A program made the translations under genes and the position numbers. A stretch of 35,937 bases of DNA. It comes from Prolixibacteraceae bacterium. Its GTDB lineage: Bacteria; Bacteroidota; Bacteroidia; Bacteroidales; Prolixibacteraceae. Below the pieces are notes generated by a model that saw only the letters and a program-made list of their open reading frames with translations, searched no databases and had not been told where the DNA came from. This document shows positions 24,931 to 34,105 of the stretch, in pieces; positions within the stretch are counted from its first letter, which is position 1, and each line of letters starts with the position of its first letter. The stretch lies in NCBI GenBank assembly GCA_947475715.1, contig CANJNY010000038.1, forward strand, positions 1 through 35,937, read 5' to 3'.

Positions 24931-25701
24931 TTAAAGCAAAATAAATTTCAAAACATTTGATCTTATTGGATTTAAATTTGGATAAATCTTTTTGTCGGTA
25001 TCCGGGTCTATATAAAAGATTCTGGCATTTGAATTATAGCTTTGGGCGAGCAAGCAATCGGTATATGCCCCGACATAAACCGTGTCTCCGGAATTAAATC
25101 CATTCGAGATAAATAGTTCAGATGGAAATACAATTTCAAATTCGATATTATCCAGCGCTCCTTCTATGGTAAAGGCGAAATCGTATATATAATTGGTTGC
25201 ATCAGAAGAAACATTGATATTCTTACCAAAAAAAAGGTGAATACATGGAGATGAAGGGAGTTGTCCTGAAAAAAAGCCATATAAATAGACCCCAAATCCA
25301 TCGGATGAAACTGAATCACTGTTTAATGTAACGTTGTATAAAGGAACAGGATATAATGATACGGCATCTAAAGCCTGGTATCCTCCGATGAGTCTGGTTC
25401 CAAATATTTTCATAGTGCCGCAACCCGGATAGCTAAATGAAAATGTGTATATTCCTGTTTGAAGATTCGACAGAAGCCAGCTCCCATTCGACTTAGTCGT
25501 TGTTAGGATCGAATCGCCATTAGCACTGACTGTGATATTACTATTGTCCGTATTTTTAATTCGATTCACATCGTATCGAAAAGAGTAGCCGGAGATCTCC
25601 TGCAATGGATTTATTGGGGAACCGGCCTTCGTGCATGCATAAAATACGGTTAGTACAAAAACCAAAAACAGTAATTGTTGAGGCTTATACATTGTCTTCA
25701 T
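24931..25701 (-). CDS. Lipoprotein of unknown function
   Basis: 256 residues. A lipobox FYAC at residues 20-23 after a hydrophobic segment marks a lipoprotein. ATG at codon 4 is an alternative start. Residues 35-100 form a carboxypeptidase-regulatory-like beta domain (SGYSFRYDV, then GSWLLSNLQTGIYTFSFSYP). The C-terminal half is beta-rich with no recognised motif. The residues after the Cys are TKAGS. It might bind glycan or sit at the surface next to the transporter, but no evidence decides this. Confidence 0.65.
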   Translation of the reverse strand: MKTMYKPQQLLFLVFVLTVFYACTKAGSPINPLQEISGYSFRYDVNRIKNTDNSNITVSANGDSILTTTKSNGSWLLSNLQTGIYTFSFSYPGCGTMKIFGTRLIGGYQALDAVSLYPVPLYNVTLNSDSVSSDGFGVYLYGFFSGQLPSSPCIHLFFGKNINVSSDATNYIYDFAFTIEGALDNIEFEIVFPSELFISNGFNSGDTVYVGAYTDCLLAQSYNSNARIFYIDPDTDKKIYPNLNPIRSNVLKFILL

Positions 25702-25760
25702 TTAATTTGTACAAATAGAAAAGTCCATCGCAAGCGGAAAGTCAGATGCAACAGGCTATT

Positions 25761-27050
25761 TTAACCGCTACTCACAACTTTCATCGCCATATCTGCCCAC
25801 TCCCATAACCGTTGTGGCTGGTAATTCAGCGTAGAGATATCTTTCATAATATATTCAACATTGCACCCTTTTGCAGCCCGGTTAAAAGTTTCCAGTTGTT
25901 TTCGTGCCTCATCAATATCCCATGAGACAAATATCGCGGGTGAGGGTTTACGACTCATCACATATTTATTGCCCAGGTTTTTTACTGCCCGATCAACATC
26001 CACCCATCCGCTGACAGAAACTTTTCGCAGATTTGGAATTCGGGCGAGAATTTCTGCTTTTGAATCAAGGGGTTCGCAACAACCGTAATAGGTGAGGCCA
26101 AACCGTTTTAGCCACCGAAGGTCGTGCTCGATGGCAAATTCCCAGTGCATTTCGGGGGAGACTGATGTAAAGATCTGTGCATTGGAACACCCCCACATAT
26201 CGATAGGCCGAACCTGATCCGGAATAAAACCGGAGCCGGGAAGTTCACTCGTATATCCATATCCTCCGGAACCAATCCTTGTATTATTACAATCAAGACT
26301 CAGCAGATTAAGGGCTTCAAACTGGTCCAGTTCATCCATCCAGGCGTCAACCATTTTCACATAAGCGGCATGTACCATATCCGGCCGGAGGCAGAGGTCG
26401 AGCATCGCCTCTTCAATTCCCCACCACCGGATTAAAAAGTCCCACGGGGTATACCAGATATGGGTCTGTCCAACCTTTTTTACCGGAATAATACCCGAAA
26501 ACAGATCCTCCATCGCCTCAAAGCTATACCGGGTAGCTTTCTCCAGATAGGTTATCCGAGGCAACTTTATTTTTTCAATATCTTCAGGATCTTTGATTTG
26601 GATCTTAAAATGGCGTGAATAAATCTCATTTTGGGAATCTGTGTGAACGGTATCTACGTCCTCAACAATTCCAAAATCGGTGGTATTATAAACAATGGGG
26701 CAATCGAGATAGTCGTTGACAATCATATCACAGGGCAAATGTTCCCATTGGTAGATGGTACGGCGAAGATTGGTCTCCAGCTCCCGGGCCCACGGATGGG
26801 TTGTTTGAAGGGTTAGTTCATCATTCACATTCATCTCGTGCCATGGAATTTCATTGATCCAGACCATCGGTCGCTCCTGTTTGAGGTCATTCATCTTTTG
26901 CCATAACACCGCTTTCTCCTTATGGACAGCCAGAGAGGCTATCTCCGCAATTTTATCACCAAGGTGGCGTAACACACGCTTTTCGTGAGAAGTCAGAACA
27001 ATCTCCTGCTCCATGGGATGTTGGGGGATATGACTTGGATCGTGCAGCAT
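25761..27050 (-). CDS. Uroporphyrinogen decarboxylase-like (UroD/MtaA fold) protein
   Basis: 429 residues, no signal peptide, so cytoplasmic. The layout is a UroD-like barrel, with GQTHIWYTPWDFLIRWWG in the middle and LTYYGCCEPLDSK near the C-terminal half; in cobamide-linked methyltransferases of this fold a Cys in this area binds zinc. True heme-pathway HemE is shorter (about 340) and has a different N-terminus, so this is not hemE. The gene starts two bases after the stop of the GH29 fucosidase and is surely co-transcribed with it. UroD-like proteins recur in glycan loci without known role; methyl transfer from a substituted sugar is one possibility. Confidence 0.75.
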   Translation of the reverse strand: MLHDPSHIPQHPMEQEIVLTSHEKRVLRHLGDKIAEIASLAVHKEKAVLWQKMNDLKQERPMVWINEIPWHEMNVNDELTLQTTHPWARELETNLRRTIYQWEHLPCDMIVNDYLDCPIVYNTTDFGIVEDVDTVHTDSQNEIYSRHFKIQIKDPEDIEKIKLPRITYLEKATRYSFEAMEDLFSGIIPVKKVGQTHIWYTPWDFLIRWWGIEEAMLDLCLRPDMVHAAYVKMVDAWMDELDQFEALNLLSLDCNNTRIGSGGYGYTSELPGSGFIPDQVRPIDMWGCSNAQIFTSVSPEMHWEFAIEHDLRWLKRFGLTYYGCCEPLDSKAEILARIPNLRKVSVSGWVDVDRAVKNLGNKYVMSRKPSPAIFVSWDIDEARKQLETFNRAAKGCNVEYIMKDISTLNYQPQRLWEWADMAMKVVSSG

Positions 27051-27052
27051 AG

Positions 27053-28087
27053 CTATTTGATTGAATTTATTGGCAATATCTCTTTTCCCCTGATATATCG
27101 ACCAACTTTCCGGAGTGTTTTAACATCAACATCCCTGATACGACCCTTATAATCAGGACCCACATCAAGGGAGAAGATATTCCCGTATTTCACTGCCCCA
27201 AGATAATCAGCATAGAGTTTCTCTGCTGGCAGACAAAGCTGATCATGTTTGGGAAGTGAATAAAACCACATCGCACCCCCCTCATGTTTTGGCAGAATGG
27301 GGTAGGTGAACTCAGCCGCAATAAAACCTTTATATCCTGCAGAATGCTGATTGTAGGCGCCGGCTCCCGAAATATCGTCAAGGGCAGATGGTCCGCCCAA
27401 CTCTCCGAGTCGGATACGTCCGGCCGGTGTACCATGGTTGTATCCAGGAAGACAATTGGGCTGGAATTGCGCCACCCATTGATCGGTCTCCTCATGAGTC
27501 AGCCCCCCGTCACCCTGGGCATGGTCGAACCAGATGTACTCAATCGGTCCATATTGAGTTAATAATTCTTTAAGCTGGGCTTTCTTCATTTCGGGGTTCT
27601 TCCCGCCATCTTTGAGTGAGGTGGCACCGGGAAATGTCCAGTCACCTTCGGAGAAATAGATCGCCAGTTTGATCCCGTATTTATCGCATGATTTGCGGAG
27701 CTTTGCCAGCACATCAATCCTGAGCGGACTGTTGGTAACCTTCTTTTCGGTGGTTTTGGTATCCCATAAACAAAAGCCGTCGTGATGTTTGGTCAGAAAA
27801 AGGATATAACCCATTCCGGCATCCCTTGCCACTTTACACCACTGATCGGTATTGCAACCGGTAGCTTTGAAATAGGTGGCATCTTTCCCTTCGGTGGGTG
27901 TCCATTCCTGACCGGAGAAGGTGCTGAATGACCAGCAAATAAACATCCCAAATTTCATTTCGGAGATCTCATTTGCCCGGATCTTGTCATCAATCCGGTT
28001 CATATTAATCTGAGCAGAGGCGACAAATAAGCCCCAAAGGGAAAAGGAAATGACGAATAATGAAAGTCGAAGAGTGAATTGTTTCAT
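27053..28087 (-). CDS. GH29 alpha-L-fucosidase, short form
   Basis: 344 residues with signal peptide (cleavage near ASAQ, 23-26). GH29 motifs: KFGMFICWSF (45-54), LTKHHDGFCLWDT (98-110), LAIYFSEGDW and IEYIWFDHAQGD (182-193) with the nucleophile Asp at D188. It ends with FSLDVGPDYKGRI and a short helix. It lacks the C-terminal beta-sandwich that GH29 enzymes of 440-500 residues carry, so it is a catalytic domain alone. It would release terminal fucose in the periplasm or outside. It leads a two-gene unit with the UroD-like gene. Confidence 0.88.
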   Translation of the reverse strand: MKQFTLRLSLFVISFSLWGLFVASAQINMNRIDDKIRANEISEMKFGMFICWSFSTFSGQEWTPTEGKDATYFKATGCNTDQWCKVARDAGMGYILFLTKHHDGFCLWDTKTTEKKVTNSPLRIDVLAKLRKSCDKYGIKLAIYFSEGDWTFPGATSLKDGGKNPEMKKAQLKELLTQYGPIEYIWFDHAQGDGGLTHEETDQWVAQFQPNCLPGYNHGTPAGRIRLGELGGPSALDDISGAGAYNQHSAGYKGFIAAEFTYPILPKHEGGAMWFYSLPKHDQLCLPAEKLYADYLGAVKYGNIFSLDVGPDYKGRIRDVDVKTLRKVGRYIRGKEILPINSIK

Positions 28088-28172
28088 TGGAGCAGGCTTT
28101 AGAATTAAACATGAAGTATGTTATGTTGTGTTTTAATAAATGACTGATTTATTTAAGGTCAGAAATTAAAAA

Positions 28173-28195
28173 ATGCCACGAAATCACGAAAACAC
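28173..28195 (+). repeat. Short CACGAAA repeat related to the 24720 element
   Basis: ATGCCACGAAATCACGAAAA and the next three bases resemble the inner block of the large inverted repeat. The ATGTCGTAT block is not present. Confidence 0.4.
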
Positions 28196-28220
28196 TATCC
28201 CTCACTTGCGGGACTAAATA

Positions 28221-29975
28221 TTATTTACGAATATCTTTATCGCTTTTATTTAACTGCTCAATTATCCGACTCAGCACAAAATCATTCTCTTTTAGCGCTT
28301 CGAAGGACTCATTTTCATCAAGACCATAAAGCGTAAGCAGGATATACTGCGCACGTTTAATTAACTTTTCATTAATACATTCCACCTCGGTCATATAGCA
28401 CCCATGTACTTTTCCCAATCGTATCATTGCGGTTGTTGAAAGGAAATTCAGCACTTTCTTGGTTGCCGTTCCCGCTTTCATGCGTGTTGATCCCGCCAGG
28501 ACCTCATTACCCGATTGCAGGGATATTACCTGATCACAGAATGGAAGCGACTCCAGAGCTTGCTCCTGAATCATAATTGTATATGCCCCTGTAAATTTAG
28601 CAAATCCCAGCGACGATTGCACATAATAAGCAGAGCCGCTTACCGAAATTCCGATTACGATATCTTTTGAATTTACGTTGGCCAGCAATAGTTCAGGTAC
28701 AGCACTGGCATCCTCCTCAAAATTGGTCTCGATATCGATGGAAGCATCCGCCACACCCCCCGATATAAAGGTAAGCACCCGATCGCGTGGAAACCCAAAG
28801 GTGCAGGCAATCTCGACGGTATCGATAGCAGCCAGACGTCCGCTGGTACCTGAACCGACATAAATTAAGCGTCCTCCCTCCTTAAGGCGATCAGTAATAT
28901 GATCAGCTGCCCGGGTAATGGAAACCAGCGATTTTTCAAGATTTTCGCCAGCTGCCTGTTCCGAATTCCATAGTAGCGAGACCAGTTCAGTTGTTGTCAG
29001 CAACTCCAACCGGATTGTTTCATCCAGTGGGATCTCTGTATTAAACTGATTATAGGCTTTTTTGACGCGTGTGGCCTCCGCTTTCTCCTGCCCAATAGCT
29101 AAAAGAACAGCACCCAGCAGTGGAAGGAAATTCCCTTCCGGCATCACCTCAATTTCGACATCGGCAGTTGAGAGTAAATTTGTTTTGATTAAAACCTGCT
29201 TCAGCGAATCGGCCAATGGAAAACCAACTGCCGATACTGCCTCCGCCAAACCGCCCCCAATCAGAATTTTATTGGTTCCATATAGAAGGGCTGAGGTAGA
29301 AATTATCCCCGCCAAATTTTTGATATACCGTTCCCTGTACTCCTTGTATTCGTCGAGGACAAAAATAGTTGACAGATCTTTACCCGGATCCAAAGCCGCC
29401 AAAGCCGTGACGCTTGCAATTTCATCGTAATAACCTTCCGGTGTATAGGTGCATCCGAACAAGGGAATAGCAAAATCAGGTGTCCACTTGCGCCCGTTTC
29501 GCCAAACGGTAAAACCAAGTCCCGTGCCGATGGGCATCACTCCAATGGTATTAAAGCCGGAAAGATAACCTGATGCCGCCGCACCAATCGAGGCAGCATC
29601 CGCGTCATTAATCAGGGTTACCGGAACACTAAACCGGGTTTCAAGGTAATTGATCCAGCGATTATCGGTCAGTGCCTTAAGATGACTGGATGCAATGAGC
29701 ATCTTACTCCCGGAGTAATCGACCACCCCGGCGGTGGAAATCCCAATTGCACCAACTTTTTGATCCGCGTTAAGCAACAGGGACAATAACTCACTTAGTG
29801 CTTCGATAAATTCAGCAGTCTCAGAACCGATCCCCAAGCGGCTTTTCACCTTAAATACAGGATGTTGTTTCAAAAGGTTGGGAATCTCAGAAATGGTTAT
29901 CCCCTGATTAAGTTCAAGAGCCACCCCCTTAAGCCAGCTGCCGCCAATATCGATGCCAATATAAATTTCACCCAT
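28221..29975 (-). CDS. Fused ROK sugar kinase and MurQ-type N-acetylmuramic acid 6-phosphate etherase
   Basis: 584 residues from ATG 29975 (a TTG one codon earlier is weaker). Residues 1-296 are a ROK/actin-fold kinase: GIDIGGSWLKG (8-17) for phosphate binding, INDADAASIGAA with catalytic Asp near 124, and GTNKILIGGGL. The ROK zinc motif CxCGxxGC is not seen. Residues 297-584 are a SIS-fold MurQ domain: RLIYVGSGTSGRLAAIDTVE (369-388) and DIETNFEED (414-422), whose Glu residues match catalytic E83 and E114 of E. coli MurQ, then AGSTRMKAGTATKKVLNFLS. MurQ removes the lactyl ether from MurNAc-6-phosphate to give GlcNAc-6-phosphate. The fusion would phosphorylate a sugar and process it at once. 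Cytoplasmic. Neighbours are fucosidases, so a substrate other than MurNAc is possible. Confidence 0.8.
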   Translation of the reverse strand: MGEIYIGIDIGGSWLKGVALELNQGITISEIPNLLKQHPVFKVKSRLGIGSETAEFIEALSELLSLLLNADQKVGAIGISTAGVVDYSGSKMLIASSHLKALTDNRWINYLETRFSVPVTLINDADAASIGAAASGYLSGFNTIGVMPIGTGLGFTVWRNGRKWTPDFAIPLFGCTYTPEGYYDEIASVTALAALDPGKDLSTIFVLDEYKEYRERYIKNLAGIISTSALLYGTNKILIGGGLAEAVSAVGFPLADSLKQVLIKTNLLSTADVEIEVMPEGNFLPLLGAVLLAIGQEKAEATRVKKAYNQFNTEIPLDETIRLELLTTTELVSLLWNSEQAAGENLEKSLVSITRAADHITDRLKEGGRLIYVGSGTSGRLAAIDTVEIACTFGFPRDRVLTFISGGVADASIDIETNFEEDASAVPELLLANVNSKDIVIGISVSGSAYYVQSSLGFAKFTGAYTIMIQEQALESLPFCDQVISLQSGNEVLAGSTRMKAGTATKKVLNFLSTTAMIRLGKVHGCYMTEVECINEKLIKRAQYILLTLYGLDENESFEALKENDFVLSRIIEQLNKSDKDIRK

Positions 29976-30098
29976 CAATCAGAAAGTTGTTGCAATGTAT
30001 TGCTAACCTTTGTAGCATTCGCTTATACGATAAATTGAAACGAAATAAATCATCTGAAAATTCTATTTATTATAATTCAAAAACAGAATTCTCTCCAT

Positions 30099-31433
30099 TC
30101 AATTCAGTCCCCCCTGCCCGCGATACAATTTCAGCGGTTTATCGAGTTTTACTTTGAGAACAGTCATATATTTATCTTTAATATTCTCAGGAACATCGAT
30201 ATATACAAGGCCGGGAACAGGGCTCCACGAGATTTTTCCAACAACCTTATGCGACAATTGGGTGCCATTTCCCAAAACCGATATATCTGTAATTTTATTT
30301 ATCAATCCCTTAATCATCAATGTTCCTGAGACGTTACCATGAAGAAACAGGTAGAGTGAAGTTGAGTCTTTTGACAATGTAGTTGGTCCGTAAAAATGGC
30401 CTTGTGGAAGTCCTCCCACGGTATTGAAGATCGCTTCACCATGTTTCTTGTTCCATGCTCCGAGCTCCTTCAAAACATTGATCTGCTCATCGGGAATAGT
30501 CCCGTCTTCCTTAGGACCCATATCGAGCAAAAGATTCCCGCCATTAGAAACGGCATCCACAAAAATGGTAATCACCTCGTAGGGTGTCTTCCAGTTATCG
30601 TCGTGATGAAATCCCCAGTTATCGTTGGTGGTCATACAAAGTTCCCACCAGTTGTATTTTGGTCGTGAAACGGGAAAATTCTGTTCGGGCGTTTCGTAGT
30701 CACCGTATCCCTGAAGGCGTCCGTTAATAATTGCATCCGGATTCCCGGATAAGATCAGGTGACGCACTTTCTGAGACTCCCACTCTTCGGCACTATGTTC
30801 CCAGTCACCGTCAAACCACCAAAGATCGGGCTTAAACATCGTATTGATCTCTTTGATCTGCCCCTGAAAAAACGCTCTGAACCGTCCCCATCGTTCGTAA
30901 TCATCAGACAAATTATAACGGGAACTATCCTTTAAGAAGCCCGGGTAGTTGCTGTTTGACCAGTCGAGAAGTGAAAAGTAGGCACCGCATTTAATATTCC
31001 GTTTGCGCAACTCTGCAAAGAATGGCTTGATCATATCGCGTTTCGCGGGGGTTGCTTTGACGATACTCAAATCGTTCATTTTTGTATCATACATGGCAAC
31101 ACCATCGTGGTGTTTCGTGGTAACCACCGAATATCTGGCGCCACTCTCCTGAATAAGGTCGGCCCAAAATGCCGGGTCGTATTTTTTAAGGGTGAATCCT
31201 TTGAGTTGCTTCATATAGTCGGCATGAGTAACTTTTTTGTTATGAAAGCTCCACGATTCATCGATACCATTAACGGCATAAATTCCGGTATGGATAAAAA
31301 TTCCCAGTTTCGCATCGGCAAACCACTGCATCTTATCTTTGATCTCCTTAGGATCGATTTTTGATTGGGCAAAGTTTTGCGCGGCCGATAAAACCAACAT
31401 TCCACACAAACAGAGGGCAACAACAATTTTCAT
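30099..31433 (-). CDS. GH29 alpha-L-fucosidase, full-length form
   Basis: 444 residues with a signal peptide ending NFAQ (20-23). GH29 motifs are KLGIFIHTGIY (42-52), VVTTKHHDGVAMYD (103-116), KCGAYFSLLDWS (148-159) and MFKPDLWWFDGDWEH (199-213) with the nucleophile at D208. The catalytic barrel ends near residue 345 and a C-terminal beta-sandwich follows. GH29 enzymes release alpha-L-fucose with retention. The sequence differs much from the short GH29 at 27053, so the two probably act on different linkages. The gene is divergent from the DUF4838 gene at 31586. Confidence 0.92.
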   Translation of the reverse strand: MKIVVALCLCGMLVLSAAQNFAQSKIDPKEIKDKMQWFADAKLGIFIHTGIYAVNGIDESWSFHNKKVTHADYMKQLKGFTLKKYDPAFWADLIQESGARYSVVTTKHHDGVAMYDTKMNDLSIVKATPAKRDMIKPFFAELRKRNIKCGAYFSLLDWSNSNYPGFLKDSSRYNLSDDYERWGRFRAFFQGQIKEINTMFKPDLWWFDGDWEHSAEEWESQKVRHLILSGNPDAIINGRLQGYGDYETPEQNFPVSRPKYNWWELCMTTNDNWGFHHDDNWKTPYEVITIFVDAVSNGGNLLLDMGPKEDGTIPDEQINVLKELGAWNKKHGEAIFNTVGGLPQGHFYGPTTLSKDSTSLYLFLHGNVSGTLMIKGLINKITDISVLGNGTQLSHKVVGKISWSPVPGLVYIDVPENIKDKYMTVLKVKLDKPLKLYRGQGGLN

Positions 31434-31553
31434 ATTTTTATTTATTTGATTTTTATTTATTCCTGATAATCCGGAAATCCGGAACTTAACCCCTGAACAT
31501 TCGGTGTGATCCTTTCTTCACCGGAGGCAACTGTAAAAATATAAAAATTTAGC

Positions 31554-31561
31554 TAAATTTG
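31554..31561 (+). promoter_or_regulatory. -7 box of the DUF4838 gene
   Basis: TAAATTTG matches TAnnTTTG, 24 bases before ATG 31586. It supports this ATG over the TTG at 31559, which lies inside the box. Confidence 0.55.
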
Positions 31562-31585
31562 AAACGCTATAAAACTTCCCCTGCC

Positions 31586-33790
31586 ATGAAAATATTCCTG
31601 ATTCTGATCCTTTCGCTCTTACTGACCTCTATAAGTGAGGCTCAAATTATACTGGTTAAAAATGGTAAGGCCACGGGCAGGATCATTGCGGATCCTAAAA
31701 GTAGAACGGATATGCAGGCAGCCGCTCTTCTCAACCTTTTTGTTAAGAAAATTACAGGAATCACCTTGCCCGTTGTCTCACCAGGTGAAAAAAGAGTTAA
31801 AGGGGATTTGATTATTGACAGTTCTTCAGATTTGAAATCATTAGTTCTTGCAGAAGATGGTTTCTCGCTTACCAGCAGCGACTCCACCTTTTTGGTTAAG
31901 GGAGGCAAAGGTTTAGGCAGTGTCTATGGAGTTGTCACGCTGCTGGAAGATTATTTCGGGGTACATTATTATGCGGCAAACAACTGTGCAATCCCTCATA
32001 GCCGGGAGCTTAAACTGCCCGGCAACCTAAGCAGAACCGAAAACCCGAGTTTTGAATTCCGTCAAACCCAGGCTTATGGTCTGGCAACCGATTCGCTTTA
32101 TAAAATCTGGCACCGGCTTAAAGAGCCCAAGGAGATTTTTGCAGGGAATTATTGGGTGCATACCTTTGACCGGATTTTGCCCTCCGCCAAATATGGCAAA
32201 GACCATCCGGAGTACTTTTCATTTATCAACGGTATTCGCCGGCCGGGTGCTGCAAGCCAATGGTGCCTGAGTAACCCAGATGTTTTTGAGATCGTTTGTC
32301 AGAAAATTGACTCCATATTCAAGGCCAATCCCGACCGCAAAATGATATCAATCAGCCAGAATGACGGGAACAACACCAATTGTTCGTGCGAAAAATGCAA
32401 GGCCATTGACGACGAGGAAGGGAGTCCTTCGGGAAGCATCATCCGTTTTTTGAATAAACTGGCGGCTCGCTTTCCCGACAAGGAGTTTTCTACATTAGCT
32501 TACCTCTTTTCGGTGGCACCACCTAAACATGTGAAACCCCTTCCTAATGTAAATATAATGCTTTGTGATATTGACTGTTACCGCGAAGTGAGTCTCACGG
32601 AAAACCCATCAGGCAAGACCTTTATGAAGAATATGGAGGGGTGGGCCAAAATTTCAGATAACATCTTTGTATGGGATTACGGGATCAACTTTGACAACTA
32701 TATCTCTCCGTTCCCCAATTTTCATATTCTTCAGACCAACATGAAACTCTTCAGGAACAATCATGCTACGAAGCACTTTTCACAAATCGGAGGTAGTCAA
32801 GGGGGCGATTTTTCAGAACTGCGGAGTTACGTTGTCTCGAAATTACTTTGGAATGTAAACTGCAATGTTGATTCGGTGATCCAATCTTTTCTTAATGGAT
32901 ATTATGGTAAGGCAGCCCCCTTTATTTATCAGTATATGAAGATTCAGGAAGGGGCTTTACTGGGAAGTAATATTCCCCTTTGGATTTACGACACCCCGAT
33001 CACCCATAAAACCGGCATGCTCAATGCTCCTTTAATACGCCGCTATCGGGAGCTTTTCGACAATGCAGAGCAATCAGTTGCTTCGGATAGTATTTTGTTA
33101 CGACATGTCTGGCAGCAAAGACTCGCCATTCAATATGCCGAACTGGAAATTATCCGGACCAATGGTATTGAAGATGTTAACAGGACTAAAGAGGAGTTGG
33201 CACTCTTTCAAAGGAGGGCTAAATTACTTGGAGTAACGTCACTGAACGAACGAAACAATACGATTGAAGAGTACTGCAAACTCTATCTTGAACGAAACTT
33301 TCCTGCACTCCGGAAAAGTCTTGCCCACCAGGCTAAAGTCAGTTACCCGCTCCCTCCGGACAAACCTTATGATAAGATTGCCGACAAGGCGGTTACCGAT
33401 GGGTTCCTGGGAGGTGCAACTTTTAATGAAAGCTGGATTGGGTGGAGTGGTAAAGACGGAGAGGTTGTTATCGATTTGGGAGAAATTAAAGAGATCGAAT
33501 CTGTTCAGGCCGATTTTCTGCACAAACTGAGTGCATGGATCTTATTGCCCAAAAGCATGAGTGTCGCCACCTCAACAGACAATCTAAATTTTATCACAAT
33601 GGGGAACCAGGAGATTAAAGAAGACCGTTCGGTTGAGGTCAAATATGTAAATGTCGGGGTTAACTCGCACGAAAAGATTAAAGCACGATATATTAAAGTT
33701 CATATCGAAACCCTTGGAGTTTGTCCCTCGTGGCATTATGGTGTTGGGTATCCGGCATGGTTTTTTCTCGATGAGGTGTGGGTGTATTGA
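31586..33790 (+). CDS. DUF4838 glycan-degradation protein with C-terminal F5/8-type-C-like domain
   Basis: 734 residues from ATG 31586 with signal peptide MKIFLILILSLLLTSISEAQ. Residues 20-150 match the small alpha/beta domain in front of GH20/GH67-like enzymes (GLGSVYGVVTLLEDYFGVHY). The DUF4838 barrel (about 150-480) carries ISISQNDGNNTNCSCEKC (255-271), whose NDG and CxCxxC pattern is the family signature. A helical region follows, then a C-terminal discoidin-like domain from about 600 (GEVVIDLGEIKEIESVQADF and SMSVATSTDN) likely to bind sugar. DUF4838 genes are frequent in glycan loci and probably encode hydrolases; the exact reaction is not known to me. It is divergent from the GH29 gene. 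Confidence 0.75.
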   Translation: MKIFLILILSLLLTSISEAQIILVKNGKATGRIIADPKSRTDMQAAALLNLFVKKITGITLPVVSPGEKRVKGDLIIDSSSDLKSLVLAEDGFSLTSSDSTFLVKGGKGLGSVYGVVTLLEDYFGVHYYAANNCAIPHSRELKLPGNLSRTENPSFEFRQTQAYGLATDSLYKIWHRLKEPKEIFAGNYWVHTFDRILPSAKYGKDHPEYFSFINGIRRPGAASQWCLSNPDVFEIVCQKIDSIFKANPDRKMISISQNDGNNTNCSCEKCKAIDDEEGSPSGSIIRFLNKLAARFPDKEFSTLAYLFSVAPPKHVKPLPNVNIMLCDIDCYREVSLTENPSGKTFMKNMEGWAKISDNIFVWDYGINFDNYISPFPNFHILQTNMKLFRNNHATKHFSQIGGSQGGDFSELRSYVVSKLLWNVNCNVDSVIQSFLNGYYGKAAPFIYQYMKIQEGALLGSNIPLWIYDTPITHKTGMLNAPLIRRYRELFDNAEQSVASDSILLRHVWQQRLAIQYAELEIIRTNGIEDVNRTKEELALFQRRAKLLGVTSLNERNNTIEEYCKLYLERNFPALRKSLAHQAKVSYPLPPDKPYDKIADKAVTDGFLGGATFNESWIGWSGKDGEVVIDLGEIKEIESVQADFLHKLSAWILLPKSMSVATSTDNLNFITMGNQEIKEDRSVEVKYVNVGVNSHEKIKARYIKVHIETLGVCPSWHYGVGYPAWFFLDEVWVY

Positions 33791-34105
33791 ACTGGCGGCT
33801 TGCAGCTGGCGGATGGCGGCTGGGGAGTGGCAGTTGACAAGTTGCCAGTTGCTAGCTGCCGATCCATCAACGCCATCCAAATTCATGTTTTGTTTCAATA
33901 CAGCCTCTCCGCAATACCAGATTTGAGCCTAAATACATCGCATAAAATCCATTCCCGATTTGAGCAGCATAAGCTTGTTTTCAGACACGGCGGCAGAAAA
34001 GGCCAGAAGGTCCAGATTTGTAATTATCATGCTGCGGATGAAATGTGGAACTTCGGTGGCGCATCTTATGACGCAAGTGATGTGATAACGTAATTTTTGG
34101 TATCC
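33791..34105. other. Intergenic region between convergent genes
   Basis: 315 bases without a convincing gene. The first 75 bases hold degenerate CTGGCGG/TTGCAGC-like repeats and a loose inverted repeat (GGCAGTTGACAAGTTGCC at about 33830). The rest contains open frames in both strands that I do not recognise. Confidence 0.4.

Noticed and set aside
25761-27050. hemE (heme pathway uroporphyrinogen decarboxylase)
   Set aside because: It is about 90 residues longer than HemE, lacks the HemE N-terminal pattern, and sits in a fucosidase operon.
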